In this document: positions 57,901-64,000 of the stretch, piece after piece
Layout of the letters: each line of letters opens with the position of its first letter
Numbering within the stretch: the first letter of the stretch is position 1
Source: DATAZK01 sp965199805
Lineage (GTDB): Bacteria; Actinomycetota; Actinomycetes; Frankiales; Frankiaceae
Assembly: GCA_965199805.1 (NCBI GenBank)
Contig: CBDATO010000001.1
Coordinates: 1,984,001-2,048,000 of the forward strand
Direction: 5' to 3'
DNA: 64,000 nt
The notes under the pieces: generated by a model
Databases searched by the model: none
Told to the model about the DNA's origin: nothing
What the model saw: the letters and a program-made list of their open reading frames with translations, nothing else
Position numbers and translations under genes: made by a program

Positions 57901-58834
57901 CCTGATCGCGTACGTGCTCTACATCGACCTGCTCTTCACGCCGGTGCAGCAGCTCTCCCAGGTCTTCGACGGCTACCAGCAGGCCGAGGTGGGTCTGCGC
58001 CGCATCGCCGACCTGCTGCGGACGCCGACGTCGGTGCCGCCCGCCGAGCTCCCGCTGCCGCTGCCCGCTGAGCTCGGCACGCTCGAGATCGACGACCTCG
58101 TCTTCGCCTACGCAGGCACCGACGAGCCGGCGATCGACCACGTCGACCTGACGATCCCCGCCGGTCAGACGGTGGCGCTGGTGGGTGAGACCGGCGCCGG
58201 CAAGTCGACGCTGGTCAAGCTCGTCGCCCGCTACTACGACCCGACCTCGGGCGCCGTCCGCGTCGGCGGGCGTGACCTGCGTGAGGTCGAGGCCGCCGAC
58301 TACCGGCACCGGCTCGGCGTCGTGCCGCAGGAGGCGTACCTGTTCTCCGGCACTGTGCGCGACGCGATCGCGTACGCCCGGCCGGAGGCGTCGGACGCCG
58401 ACGTCGAGGCCGCCGCCCGCGCCGTCGGGGCGCACACGATGATCTCGCGGCTGCCCGGTGGCTACCTGCACCCGGTGGGCGAGCGGGGCCGCGGCATGTC
58501 AGCCGGTCAGCGTCAGCTGGTCGCGCTCGCCCGGGCCCAGCTGGTCGAGCCGGAGATCCTGCTGCTGGACGAGGCCACGGCCGCGCTGGACCTCAACACC
58601 GAGGCCGAGGTGGCGCGCGCGACCGAGGCCCTGGCCGCGCCGCGCACCACGCTCGTCGTCGCCCACCGCCTGACCACGGCCGCGTCGGCCGACCGGGTGC
58701 TGGTGATGGAGCAGGGCCGGGTGGTCGAGGACGGGACGCACGAGGAGCTGCTGGCCCTCGGCGGCTTCTACAGCCGGATGTGGGCCGCATTCACGCACGA
58801 GGCGCACGCGGAGCCGGCCGCCTCGCTCTCCTAG
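54986..58834 (+). CDS. Single-chain ABC exporter (TMD-NBD-TMD-NBD)
   Basis: About 1282 residues: two complete type IV exporter halves in one chain. NBD1 has Walker A GGSGSGKSTVS, signature LSGGQRQRVALARALL, and Walker B LLLDDATSAID, where the catalytic Glu is Asp. NBD2 has Walker A GETGAGKSTLV, signature MSAGQRQLVALARAQL and intact Walker B LLLDEATAALD. So the ATP site formed by NBD1 Walker A/B and the NBD2 signature is degenerate and the other is consensus, as in heterodimeric multidrug exporters. Substrate unknown. The start is uncertain: ATG 54986, ATG 55022 (possibly leaderless, with TAGCGT upstream) and GTG 54932 are all possible. Confidence 0.9.
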   Translation: MNAGIRPLASERMGPSLAPAKPVTASPEAADPETPSAGAPPQGWLRRIAGYCWVYRSSVILAFGASLLGMGVAAAVPLVERHIIDQAVISRSTPLLPWVLVLVGAGVLRFVLSYIRRYVGGRLSLDVQHDLRTAVFRALHRLDGASQDELNTGQVVSRSISDITVVQGLLSFLPMLTGNLLLFVVSLVIMLVISPLLTLVAIAVGPALWFIGIASRRRLFPATWSAQQQAGDLAGVVEAAVTGVRVVKGFGQEERELSRLQAAAAHLFALRVRAVKLTARYNPALQAVPALGQVGVLLLGGWLAYRGSITLGTFLAFSTYVAQLVGPVRMLAALLTIGQQARASVDRIFEVVDAAPRVVDAPHAEELRPGPGRVTFEDVHFGYTASHPVLDGFSLEVEPGETMALVGGSGSGKSTVSLLLPRFYDVQGGAVRVDGVDVRDATMASLRSRIGVVFEESFLFSESVAVNIAYGRPDATREQVEAAARAAEADRFIRALPNGYETVVGEQGLTLSGGQRQRVALARALLSNPEILLLDDATSAIDARIEAEIHETLRRLMRGRTTLLVAHRRSTLALADRIAVLENGRVVDVGTEAELQERCPLFRRLLSGPGDDVEGVDALLPSMDEPQVAGITPSLWQRESAPTDTVVHVAAASLGGGMGPGSGGFLAGLPPSPELLAKVDALDPATDEPDVPDAVARAADPRFGLRTVVRAVRRGMIIGLGLVALDALAQVALPALVRAGLDHGVSGHSLTALFVVAGIALAVVIGDWFAMIGQTRVTGRTGERLLYTLRVKTFAQLQRFGLDYYEHELSGRIMTRMTTDVDALSTFFQTGLATAVVSLLSFVGVFIAILVLNWELGLVVIALLPFLAVATVIFRRKSRVAYTEARERVSTVNADFQEKVAGVRVAQAFGQEGHDADRFGDLSLDYRRTRLRAQRYIATYFPFVEFLSEIASALVLGFGVALVHNGSLTVGSLIAYVLYIDLLFTPVQQLSQVFDGYQQAEVGLRRIADLLRTPTSVPPAELPLPLPAELGTLEIDDLVFAYAGTDEPAIDHVDLTIPAGQTVALVGETGAGKSTLVKLVARYYDPTSGAVRVGGRDLREVEAADYRHRLGVVPQEAYLFSGTVRDAIAYARPEASDADVEAAARAVGAHTMISRLPGGYLHPVGERGRGMSAGQRQLVALARAQLVEPEILLLDEATAALDLNTEAEVARATEALAAPRTTLVVAHRLTTAASADRVLVMEQGRVVEDGTHEELLALGGFYSRMWAAFTHEAHAEPAASLS

Positions 58835-58845
58835 CAGGGGCGGGC

Positions 58846-59586
58846 CTAGGTGGGCGTCACCAGCAGCGGCTGGGTGACGATCGCCACCGGCCCGTCGGCG
58901 TCCGCGAGGTGGCCGTGGGTGACCCCGATGCCGTCGGTGCCGAGCAGGGTGCGGGCCGCGAGGTGCACCCACTCGCCGACCGGCTCGCGCAGCACGGTGA
59001 CGGTGATCCCGGTCGGGATGAACATCCACTGGCCCCAGGGCAGGTCGGCGCTGATGCCGTTGGCCGCGTCCGCCAGGATCAGCAGCCGCTCGAGACCGGT
59101 CAGCGGGCGGCCGGCGACGAGCGGCACGTGCACCCGGTTCCAGACGCCGGCCGGGCCGAGCGTGTCGAAGCCGCCGGAGGTGAAGCGCCACTCGCTGGCG
59201 CCGCCGTAGCCGAACGCGTGGTCGGCCGTGAAGAAGCGCTGCGGCTGCGGGCCCGGTAGCGGCGGGGGTGCCGGCAGGGCTGCGACCTCGCCCGGCCCGT
59301 GCTGGTCACCGGCCAGCTCGGCCGGGTTCGCCTCACCCGCGGCCGCCGCGTCGATGAACCAGCCGCGGCCCACGGCGAACGACCGTCCGCCGGCGGTCAG
59401 CGTCACCTCCCCGAGGGAGATGCGGCGGCCCGGCCGGGGCAGTGAGACGTCGGCCTGAAGCTCGCCGAGCGGCAGGGCGCCGAGGAAGTCGACGGTCAGC
59501 CGGGCGAGCCGCAGCGTGCCGGAGGCCTCGCGTATGCGATCGGTGAGCAGCGTCGCGATCAACGCGGCGACGGGCCCGCCGTGCAT
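58846..59586 (-). CDS. Acyl-CoA thioesterase-like (4HBT_3/TesB double-hotdog) protein, start problematic
   Basis: 246 residues if it starts at ATG 59586, the first canonical start in this frame. But conserved thioesterase sequence begins upstream in the same frame: FFHPTGELAFRATSATQGPW, then DPEA leading into MHGGPVAALIATLL. That region runs back to the marR stop with no ATG, GTG or TTG. The rest, with RFFTADHAFGYGGASEWRF and NGISADLPWGQWMFIPTGIT, fits the family. Either a non-canonical start, a +1 frameshift from marR, or a truncated gene applies. It would hydrolyse acyl-CoA and fits the acyl-CoA dehydrogenase cluster upstream. Confidence 0.7.
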   Translation of the reverse strand: MHGGPVAALIATLLTDRIREASGTLRLARLTVDFLGALPLGELQADVSLPRPGRRISLGEVTLTAGGRSFAVGRGWFIDAAAAGEANPAELAGDQHGPGEVAALPAPPPLPGPQPQRFFTADHAFGYGGASEWRFTSGGFDTLGPAGVWNRVHVPLVAGRPLTGLERLLILADAANGISADLPWGQWMFIPTGITVTVLREPVGEWVHLAARTLLGTDGIGVTHGHLADADGPVAIVTQPLLVTPT

Positions 59587-59692
59587 CGCCTCCGGATCCC
59601 ACGGGCCCTGGGTCGCCGACGTGGCCCGGAAGGCCAGCTCGCCGGTGGGATGGAAGAACGCGTCCGGCGCGGCGGGGGTGTCGGTCGGGGAT

Positions 59693-60133
59693 TCAGGGCT
59701 GGTCGTCGGACTCGCCGCCTTCGGTTGCCGGGCGCCCGCGCCGCAGGTCGTGCACGAGCCGGTGCATCTGGTCGGCCACGGCGGCCAGCTCGTCGTCGGA
59801 CCAGCCGGCGAGCGAGCGGTCGAGCAGGGCGCTGTTCGCCTCGTCGAAGCGGGCCAGCGCCGTACGGCCGGCTGCGGTGATCGACAGCAGGCTCGCCCGG
59901 GCGTCGCTGCCGTCCTGGCTGCGCGTCACGTAGCCGCCCTCGACGAGCGAACGCACCTGGCGCGACAGCGGCGGCAACGCGACCTGCAGGCTCTTGGAGA
60001 GGTCGGACAGCCGCAGCGGCCCACCCGGCTCCAGGCGGCGCAGCAGCGCGACGCCCGACAGCGGGATGTCGACGCCCGACTCGGCGACGTGCACCGCCGA
60101 CAGGCGGCGGCTGTTGGCGAAGCGCGCGACCAT
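59693..60133 (-). CDS. MarR-family transcriptional regulator
   Basis: 146 residues from ATG 60133. Winged helix: LRRLEPGGPLRLSDLSKSLQ, VALPPLSRQVRSLVEGGYVT, RSQDGSDARASLLSITAAGR. The N-terminal dimerisation helix appears to extend upstream in frame (IDPALRDQLNDAIT before the ATG), where an ATC at 60173-60175 follows AGGGGGT; a TAG closes the frame just before. It probably controls this acyl-CoA cluster. CCCTA recurs three times in the 40 bases upstream and could be an operator. Its stop codon is CCC TGA, see the frameshift finding. Confidence 0.85.
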   Translation of the reverse strand: MVARFANSRRLSAVHVAESGVDIPLSGVALLRRLEPGGPLRLSDLSKSLQVALPPLSRQVRSLVEGGYVTRSQDGSDARASLLSITAAGRTALARFDEANSALLDRSLAGWSDDELAAVADQMHRLVHDLRRGRPATEGGESDDQP

Positions 60134-60201
60134 GGTGATCGCGTCGTTGAGCTGGTCACGCAGCGCCGGGTCGATCGCCTACCCCCTACTGTCCCTAACC
60201 C

Positions 60202-61290
60202 CTACCGGACGGGCTTCCCGAGCGACGCCTCGGCCGCCTCCGCGAGATCGTGGACGCGCCCGGCCGTACGAGTGCGACCCTGAGCGCCTTCCGCGGTCTC
60301 AGGATCCATGCGCGCGAGCGCCCCTGCAACGATGACACCCATGCGGGCCACGGCAAGCGTGACGTACCAGTCGAGATGCTCGACGGCTGCATCACCCAGG
60401 CCGGTCTTCTCCGCGTAGCGCGCGACGAGCTGCTCCACGCTCGGCAAGTCGGGCTGGATCGACGGGTGGCAGACCGGGTCGGGCCGGCCGATGTTGAGGA
60501 TCCGGCCCATCTCCGACCAGTACGCGCACAGGGCGCCGAGGTCGGCGAGCGGATCGCCGAGGGCGGTCAGCTCCCAGTCGAGGACGGCCTGCACCTGCGT
60601 CGGCTGCCGGTCGTCGAAGAGCACGTTGGCCAGCCCGTAGTCGCCGTGGATGACGCGCGGCGCGGGCACCGGGGGCCGCGTCTCGCCGAGCTTGGCGAAG
60701 ACGCGGTCGAGTGCGGGCTCGTCGGCCAGGCCGGTGGCCTGCTGGGCGCGCTGCCACTGGCCGTGCCAGCGCCGCAGCTGCCGGTCGGCGTACGGCTCGG
60801 GACGCAGGAACTCCTCGAACGCGGGTGACTGCGCCGGGTCGATCGCGTGCAGCTGGGCCAGCGCGTCGGCCAGGGCCAGCCCGACCTGGTGCACGTCGGC
60901 CGGCCTCAGCCCGGCCAGCGTCGTCGCCGTGTGGGCGAAGCCGGTGAGCCGCTCCATCAGGTAGAACGGTGCGCCGATCACCTCGGGGTCGGGCCCCGGC
61001 GCCACCATCACCGCGAGCGGCATCTCCAGACCCTGCTCGTCGCGGGCGCTGGCGAGCGCGGCCTGGATGCGGTACTCGCGCAGCATGTCGTGCGCGGTCG
61101 GCAGGGCCCCGCGCACCGGCGGCCGGCGCAGCACCCAGTCGTACTCACCCGCCTGCACCCGCACCGTCAGGTTGGACGAGCCGCCGGTGAGCTGCGTGAG
61201 CACGGGCGCGGGGGCGTCCGGCTCGACCAGCTTCTCCCGGACGAGCCAGGCGTGCAGCGGCTCCAGGGGGACGCCGGGCACCTCGCTCAT
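60202..61290 (-). CDS. APH-family phosphotransferase (ACAD10/11 kinase-like)
   Basis: 362 residues from ATG 61290 (ATGA overlap with the acyl-CoA dehydrogenase stop). Kinase-like motifs: TGGSSNLTVRV, the Brenner-type VIHGDYGLANVLFDD with the catalytic Asp, and AVLDWELTALGDPLADLG with the metal-binding Asp. Such proteins next to acyl-CoA dehydrogenases phosphorylate 4-hydroxy-acyl-CoA in ACAD10/11-type degradation; this is the likely role. Resistance to aminoglycosides is less likely given the neighbours. Confidence 0.87.
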   Translation of the reverse strand: MSEVPGVPLEPLHAWLVREKLVEPDAPAPVLTQLTGGSSNLTVRVQAGEYDWVLRRPPVRGALPTAHDMLREYRIQAALASARDEQGLEMPLAVMVAPGPDPEVIGAPFYLMERLTGFAHTATTLAGLRPADVHQVGLALADALAQLHAIDPAQSPAFEEFLRPEPYADRQLRRWHGQWQRAQQATGLADEPALDRVFAKLGETRPPVPAPRVIHGDYGLANVLFDDRQPTQVQAVLDWELTALGDPLADLGALCAYWSEMGRILNIGRPDPVCHPSIQPDLPSVEQLVARYAEKTGLGDAAVEHLDWYVTLAVARMGVIVAGALARMDPETAEGAQGRTRTAGRVHDLAEAAEASLGKPVR

Positions 61291-62624
61291 GCGGGCACCG
61301 GAACGACGGCGGGGCTGCTCGACCGGTGGGTCGGCTCCGGGACGTCGAGGTGCTCGGCGTACTTGCGCTCGGCCTCGGCCCGCCGGGTCGGGATGTGCTC
61401 GGTCGGGTAGCCGTCGACGGCCGTGTAGCGCCGCAGGATCATCTTCGCGACCTGCTCGATGTGCACCTCGTCGGCGCCGTCGGAGATCCGGAAGTTGCGA
61501 GCGGTGCGGTACATCTCCTCGAGCGGCAGGTCCGAGGAGTAGCCGAGCGCGCCGTGGATCTGGATCGCCCGGTCGACGACGTCGTGCAGGATCTGCGCGC
61601 CCCAGTACTTGATCTCCGACACCTGCTGGCGCGCGGCCTTCGGGCCCTCGTTGTCCCAGGTCCAGGCGGCGCGCAGGGTGAGCAGCCGGAAGGCCTCGAT
61701 CTCGATGTTCGACTTCGTGATCATCTGCTGGATGAGCTGCCGGTCGCCGAGCGGGGCGCCCTTCAGCTGGCGCGACACCGCCCGCTCGCAGAGCATGTCG
61801 AACGCGCGCCGGCACTGGCCCACCCACCGCATCGCGTGGTGGATGCGCCCGCCGTTGAGGCGCCGCTGGGCCAGCAGGAAGGCGTCGCCGGGCTCGCCGA
61901 TCATGTTGCCGGCCGGCACCCGGCAGTCCTCGAAGAGCACCTCGGCGTGGCCGCCGCTGGTCGACGGGGTCGCGGGCTCGTACGGGTGGTGCATCGTCGG
62001 CACGTCACGCACGATGTTCAGCCCCGGGGTGCCGCGCTCGACGACGAACATCGACGCGCGGCGGTGCCGGTCGGCCTCCGGATTGGTGACGGCGAAGACC
62101 AGCAGGAAGTCGGCGACGCTGGCGTTCGAGGCGAACCACTTGTGGCCGTTGATGACCCACTCGTCGCCGTCGCGGACGGCTGCGGTGCGGATGCTCGTCG
62201 GGTCCGAGCTCGCGACCAACGGCTCGGTCAGGGCGAAGCAGCTGGTCAGCTCGCCGGCCAGGAGGGGATCGAGCCAGCGCTTGCGCTGCTCCGGCGTGGC
62301 ACCGACGGCGAGCAGCTCCCCGTTGCCGGAGTCGGGCGCCTGGTTGCCGAAGATGGCGGGCGCCGACGGCGAGCGGCCGAGGATCTCGTGCATCAGCGCG
62401 AGCCGCAGCTGGCCGAAGCCGCCGCCACCGAGATCGGGGTCGAGATGAGCGGCCCAGAGCCCACGTGCCTTGACGGCGTCCTTCATGGGCCGCGTGACCG
62501 CCGCCCACTGCTGCTTGCTCATCCGGTGGCGTACCAGGTCCAGCAGCTCGATCTCCGCCACCATCTCGCGGATCCAGTCGAGCTCTGCCTGCATCTCCGG
62601 GTCGGTCTGAAAGTCCCACGACAT
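61287..62624 (-). CDS. Acyl-CoA dehydrogenase
   Basis: 445 residues from ATG 62624 (SWDFQTDPEMQAELDWIREM). FAD and substrate motifs: CFALTEPLVASSDPTSIRTA, GDEWVINGHKWFASNAS, LNGGRIHHAMRWVGQCRRAF and QIHGALGYSSDLPLEEMYR, with the catalytic base region RNFRISDGADEVH. The form is ACAD11-like, matching the kinase gene coupled to it. Further in-frame ATGs at 62636 and 62651 lack support. It likely oxidises acyl-CoA (possibly from hydroxy acids) and starts the minus-strand cluster with marR and the thioesterase. Confidence 0.9.
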   Translation of the reverse strand: MSWDFQTDPEMQAELDWIREMVAEIELLDLVRHRMSKQQWAAVTRPMKDAVKARGLWAAHLDPDLGGGGFGQLRLALMHEILGRSPSAPAIFGNQAPDSGNGELLAVGATPEQRKRWLDPLLAGELTSCFALTEPLVASSDPTSIRTAAVRDGDEWVINGHKWFASNASVADFLLVFAVTNPEADRHRRASMFVVERGTPGLNIVRDVPTMHHPYEPATPSTSGGHAEVLFEDCRVPAGNMIGEPGDAFLLAQRRLNGGRIHHAMRWVGQCRRAFDMLCERAVSRQLKGAPLGDRQLIQQMITKSNIEIEAFRLLTLRAAWTWDNEGPKAARQQVSEIKYWGAQILHDVVDRAIQIHGALGYSSDLPLEEMYRTARNFRISDGADEVHIEQVAKMILRRYTAVDGYPTEHIPTRRAEAERKYAEHLDVPEPTHRSSSPAVVPVPA

Positions 62625-62689
62625 GGGCGACAACATACTTACCCGGGTCAACTATTCACAAGCCCCCAGCTGTCATGGGGAGTGAATGG

Positions 62690-62729
62690 CAGGGCCCCCG
62701 CCGTCGGGGGGGTGTCGGCGGGAGCCCTG
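62690..62729 (-). terminator. Hairpin downstream of the NlpC/P60 gene
   Basis: CAGGGCCCCCGCCG (62690-62703) pairs with CGGCGGGAGCCCTG (62716-62729), one mismatch, 12-base loop. It lies 21 bases past the stop of the minus-strand NlpC/P60 gene and in front of the acyl-CoA dehydrogenase gene. Confidence 0.7.
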
Positions 62730-62749
62730 GCTCACGGACGACGGTCGGG

Positions 62750-63265
62750 TTACGCCACCCGGCCGACGTAGTAGTCCGAGGTCCAGATCGGGATGACCTG
62801 CACGTAGCTGCCGGTGGACGGCGCGTGCTCGATCATGCCGTTGCCCGCGTAGATCGCGACGTGGTAGATCGCGCCCGGCGTCCCGAAGAAGATCAGGTCA
62901 CCCTTCTGGGCCCACGACTGCGGGATCTTCTGGACGTACTCGTACTGCTGCTCGGCGGAGCGGGGCAGGTAGTGCCCGAGCTGGCCGTAGACGTACTGGG
63001 TGAGGCCGGAGCAGTCGAAGCCGCCGGGCTGTGCACCGCCGTAGACGTACGGGGTGCCGAGGTACTGGGAGGCGGTGTTGAGGGCCCGGGTGCCGAGGCC
63101 GATCTGCTGGTTGGGCGAGCAGGCCCCGAGGGTGGCGGCGCCGGCGATGGCGCAGGTGACGACGAGCATCTTGCTCCGGCGGGAGAACCACCGGAAGCCG
63201 GGCTTGGAGCTGAGACGGGTGCGATCCGGGCGCGACGAAACCGTGCGCAGGGCGTGCTCGGGCAC
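62750..63265 (-). CDS. NlpC/P60 cell-wall endopeptidase, putative lipoprotein
   Basis: 171 residues from GTG 63265, GGAAGGA six bases upstream. A basic N-region leads to a hydrophobic stretch and lipobox ATLGAC, so it is probably lipid-anchored outside the membrane. The NlpC/P60 domain shows GTPYVYGGAQPGGFDCSGLT (catalytic Cys), LPRSAEQQYEYV, DLIFFGTPGAIYHVAIYAGN (His) and MIEHAP (third polar residue). It should cut peptide stems of peptidoglycan. Its leader carries a ydaO-type c-di-AMP riboswitch. Confidence 0.92.
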   Translation of the reverse strand: MPEHALRTVSSRPDRTRLSSKPGFRWFSRRSKMLVVTCAIAGAATLGACSPNQQIGLGTRALNTASQYLGTPYVYGGAQPGGFDCSGLTQYVYGQLGHYLPRSAEQQYEYVQKIPQSWAQKGDLIFFGTPGAIYHVAIYAGNGMIEHAPSTGSYVQVIPIWTSDYYVGRVA

Positions 63266-63281
63266 GAGCGTTCCTTCCCAT

Positions 63282-63490
63282 CCGCCTGCGAGGTGAGCTG
63301 TCGGGTTCGGGCTGGGCTGCCCGGCCGCCACGCGGCGACGTGTGTCGCGTGGCCGGCTTCACCCCAAGGACCGGTCCGTACGCGGCTCCCGATGTCGGAA
63401 AGCGCGTCCGGCCGGACCGCAAGTGGGTCCCCCGCTCCTGCCCCGTGTCGTTTTGAAGGGTGCGCACGCCGTGGGGCAGGATTCGGCGTG
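63282..63490 (-). promoter_or_regulatory. ydaO/yuaA c-di-AMP riboswitch upstream of NlpC/P60
   Basis: Read on the minus strand, the leader shows the conserved elements of the ydaO motif in order: CGCCGAATCCTGCC at the 5' end, CAGGAGCGGGGGACCCA, CTTGGGGTGAAGCC, and CCCGAACCCGACAGCTCACC followed by TCGCAGGCGGA. This riboswitch class is well known in front of actinobacterial wall hydrolase genes, and switches expression off when c-di-AMP is high. Boundaries are approximate. Confidence 0.85.
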
Positions 63491-63597
63491 ACCGGCGTGC
63501 GCGTTTTGGTGACTGCTCGGCAACGTATCGACGCTCACCCGTTCGTGTGACCGTCTTGTGACCCAGACCACATCAATTGTTGGGCCATAGTGGTTTC

Positions 63598-64000
63598 GTG
63601 CCGGAGCTCCCCGAGGTCGAGGCGTTGGCCGCCTTTCTCAACGAACGCGCCGTCGGACGGGTCGTCGCGACCGTCTGGCCGGTCGCCATCAACGTGCTCA
63701 AGACGTACGACCCACCGGTGACGGCGCTGGCCGGTGCGGAGATCACGTCCGTACGCCGGCACGGCAAGTTCCTCGACCTCGACGTGAGCGGGTTGCACCT
63801 GGTCACGCACCTGGCGAGGGCCGGCTGGCTGCACTGGCGCGAGAAGATGCCGGCGGCTCCGCCGCGCCCCGGCAAGAGCCCGCTCGCGCTCCGCGTGATC
63901 CTCGACGACGACAGCGGCTTCGACCTCACGGAGGCCGGCACGCAGAAGCGGCTCGCCGTCTACGTGGTCAAGGACCCGCTGGAGGTGCCCGGCATCGCGC
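63598..64000 (+). CDS. Fpg/Nei-family DNA glycosylase (3' end cut by window)
   Basis: 134 residues visible from GTG 63598. The N-terminus PELPEVEALAAFLNERAVGR is the Fpg/Nei signature, with the catalytic Pro and Glu right after the start. Then come SVRRHGKFLDLDVSGLHLVT (conserved Lys of the family) and LARAGWLHWR. It removes oxidised bases by beta/delta-elimination. The zinc-finger end lies outside the window, so 8-oxoG versus Nei-type specificity is not decidable. Confidence 0.9.
   Translation, partial: MPELPEVEALAAFLNERAVGRVVATVWPVAINVLKTYDPPVTALAGAEITSVRRHGKFLDLDVSGLHLVTHLARAGWLHWREKMPAAPPRPGKSPLALRVILDDDSGFDLTEAGTQKRLAVYVVKDPLEVPGIA

Noticed and set aside
55013..58471. A 1152-codon open frame antisense to the ABC exporter
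   Set aside because: Same GC artefact; the plus strand carries all exporter motifs in order.
60202..61290. Aminoglycoside resistance gene
   Set aside because: The APH-type fold is present, but the gene overlaps an ACAD11-like acyl-CoA dehydrogenase, pointing to hydroxyacyl-CoA metabolism.

Overview
The window is high-GC DNA (about 70% by eye) with strong G/C third-position bias and many GTG starts. It carries the replication-origin neighbourhood of an actinobacterium. The order trxB-trxA-amidase...parB-parA-rsmG-jag-yidC-yidD-rnpA-rpmH-oriC-dnaA-dnaN-gnd-recF-dciA-gyrB-gyrA, followed by ppiA, rhomboid, crgA, pabA/trpG, pknB-pknA-pbpA-rodA-pstP-fhaB-fhaA and tRNA-Leu, is the actinobacterial core arrangement. 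The gnd gene between dnaN and recF, and the aminotransferase-Ddl pair beside parB, point to a filamentous actinomycete, probably Micromonosporaceae (inference from gene order; no database search was possible).

Layout. 1-6.7 kb: end of a membrane protein with a discoidin-like domain, thioredoxin reductase and thioredoxin behind a textbook sigma-R-type promoter, a CwlM-type amidase, a GNAT enzyme, an aminotransferase and a D-Ala-D-Ala ligase. 6.7-12.5 kb, minus strand: chromosome segregation (ParB, ParA with two parS sites inside the gene), RsmG, and the Jag-YidC-YidD-RnpA-RpmH unit. 12.5-24.8 kb, plus strand: oriC flanking dnaA on both sides, the clamp, RecF, DciA and gyrase. 24.9-31 kb: tRNA-Ile, tRNA-Ala, a tiny DLW-39-like protein, cyclophilin, rhomboid protease, a PH-domain protein, CrgA and a glutamine amidotransferase. 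29.4-38.8 kb, minus strand: the Ser/Thr kinase and cell-wall elongation operon. PknA/PknB, the PstP phosphatase and the two FHA proteins couple phosphorylation to the PbpA-RodA synthase pair.

39-55 kb is the accessory part, with an envelope-stress theme. It contains two paralogous, translationally coupled six-gene Asp23/DUF2273/DUF6286/AmaP operons. The first is headed by PRC-barrel/DUF2382 proteins. Between the operons lie an ECF sigma factor fused to its own zinc-finger anti-sigma, membrane and extracytoplasmic parts, a STAS protein lacking the usual phospho-serine, two VOC proteins, and a PAS-GAF-SpoIIE phosphatase coupled to a beta-propeller protein. 55-64 kb holds a single-chain ABC exporter with one degenerate ATP site, a lipid-type cluster (acyl-CoA dehydrogenase, APH-family kinase, MarR, thioesterase) with a possible +1 frameshift at the MarR stop codon, an NlpC/P60 lipoprotein behind a c-di-AMP (ydaO) riboswitch, and the start of an Fpg/Nei DNA glycosylase.

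The most interesting signals are the sigma/anti-sigma fusion, the duplicated Asp23 operons, the MarR/thioesterase junction, the 33-bp triple tandem repeat directly upstream of dnaN, and several genes whose best ribosome-binding site points at AUU or AUC rather than a canonical start. No insertion sequence, prophage or CRISPR array was seen.
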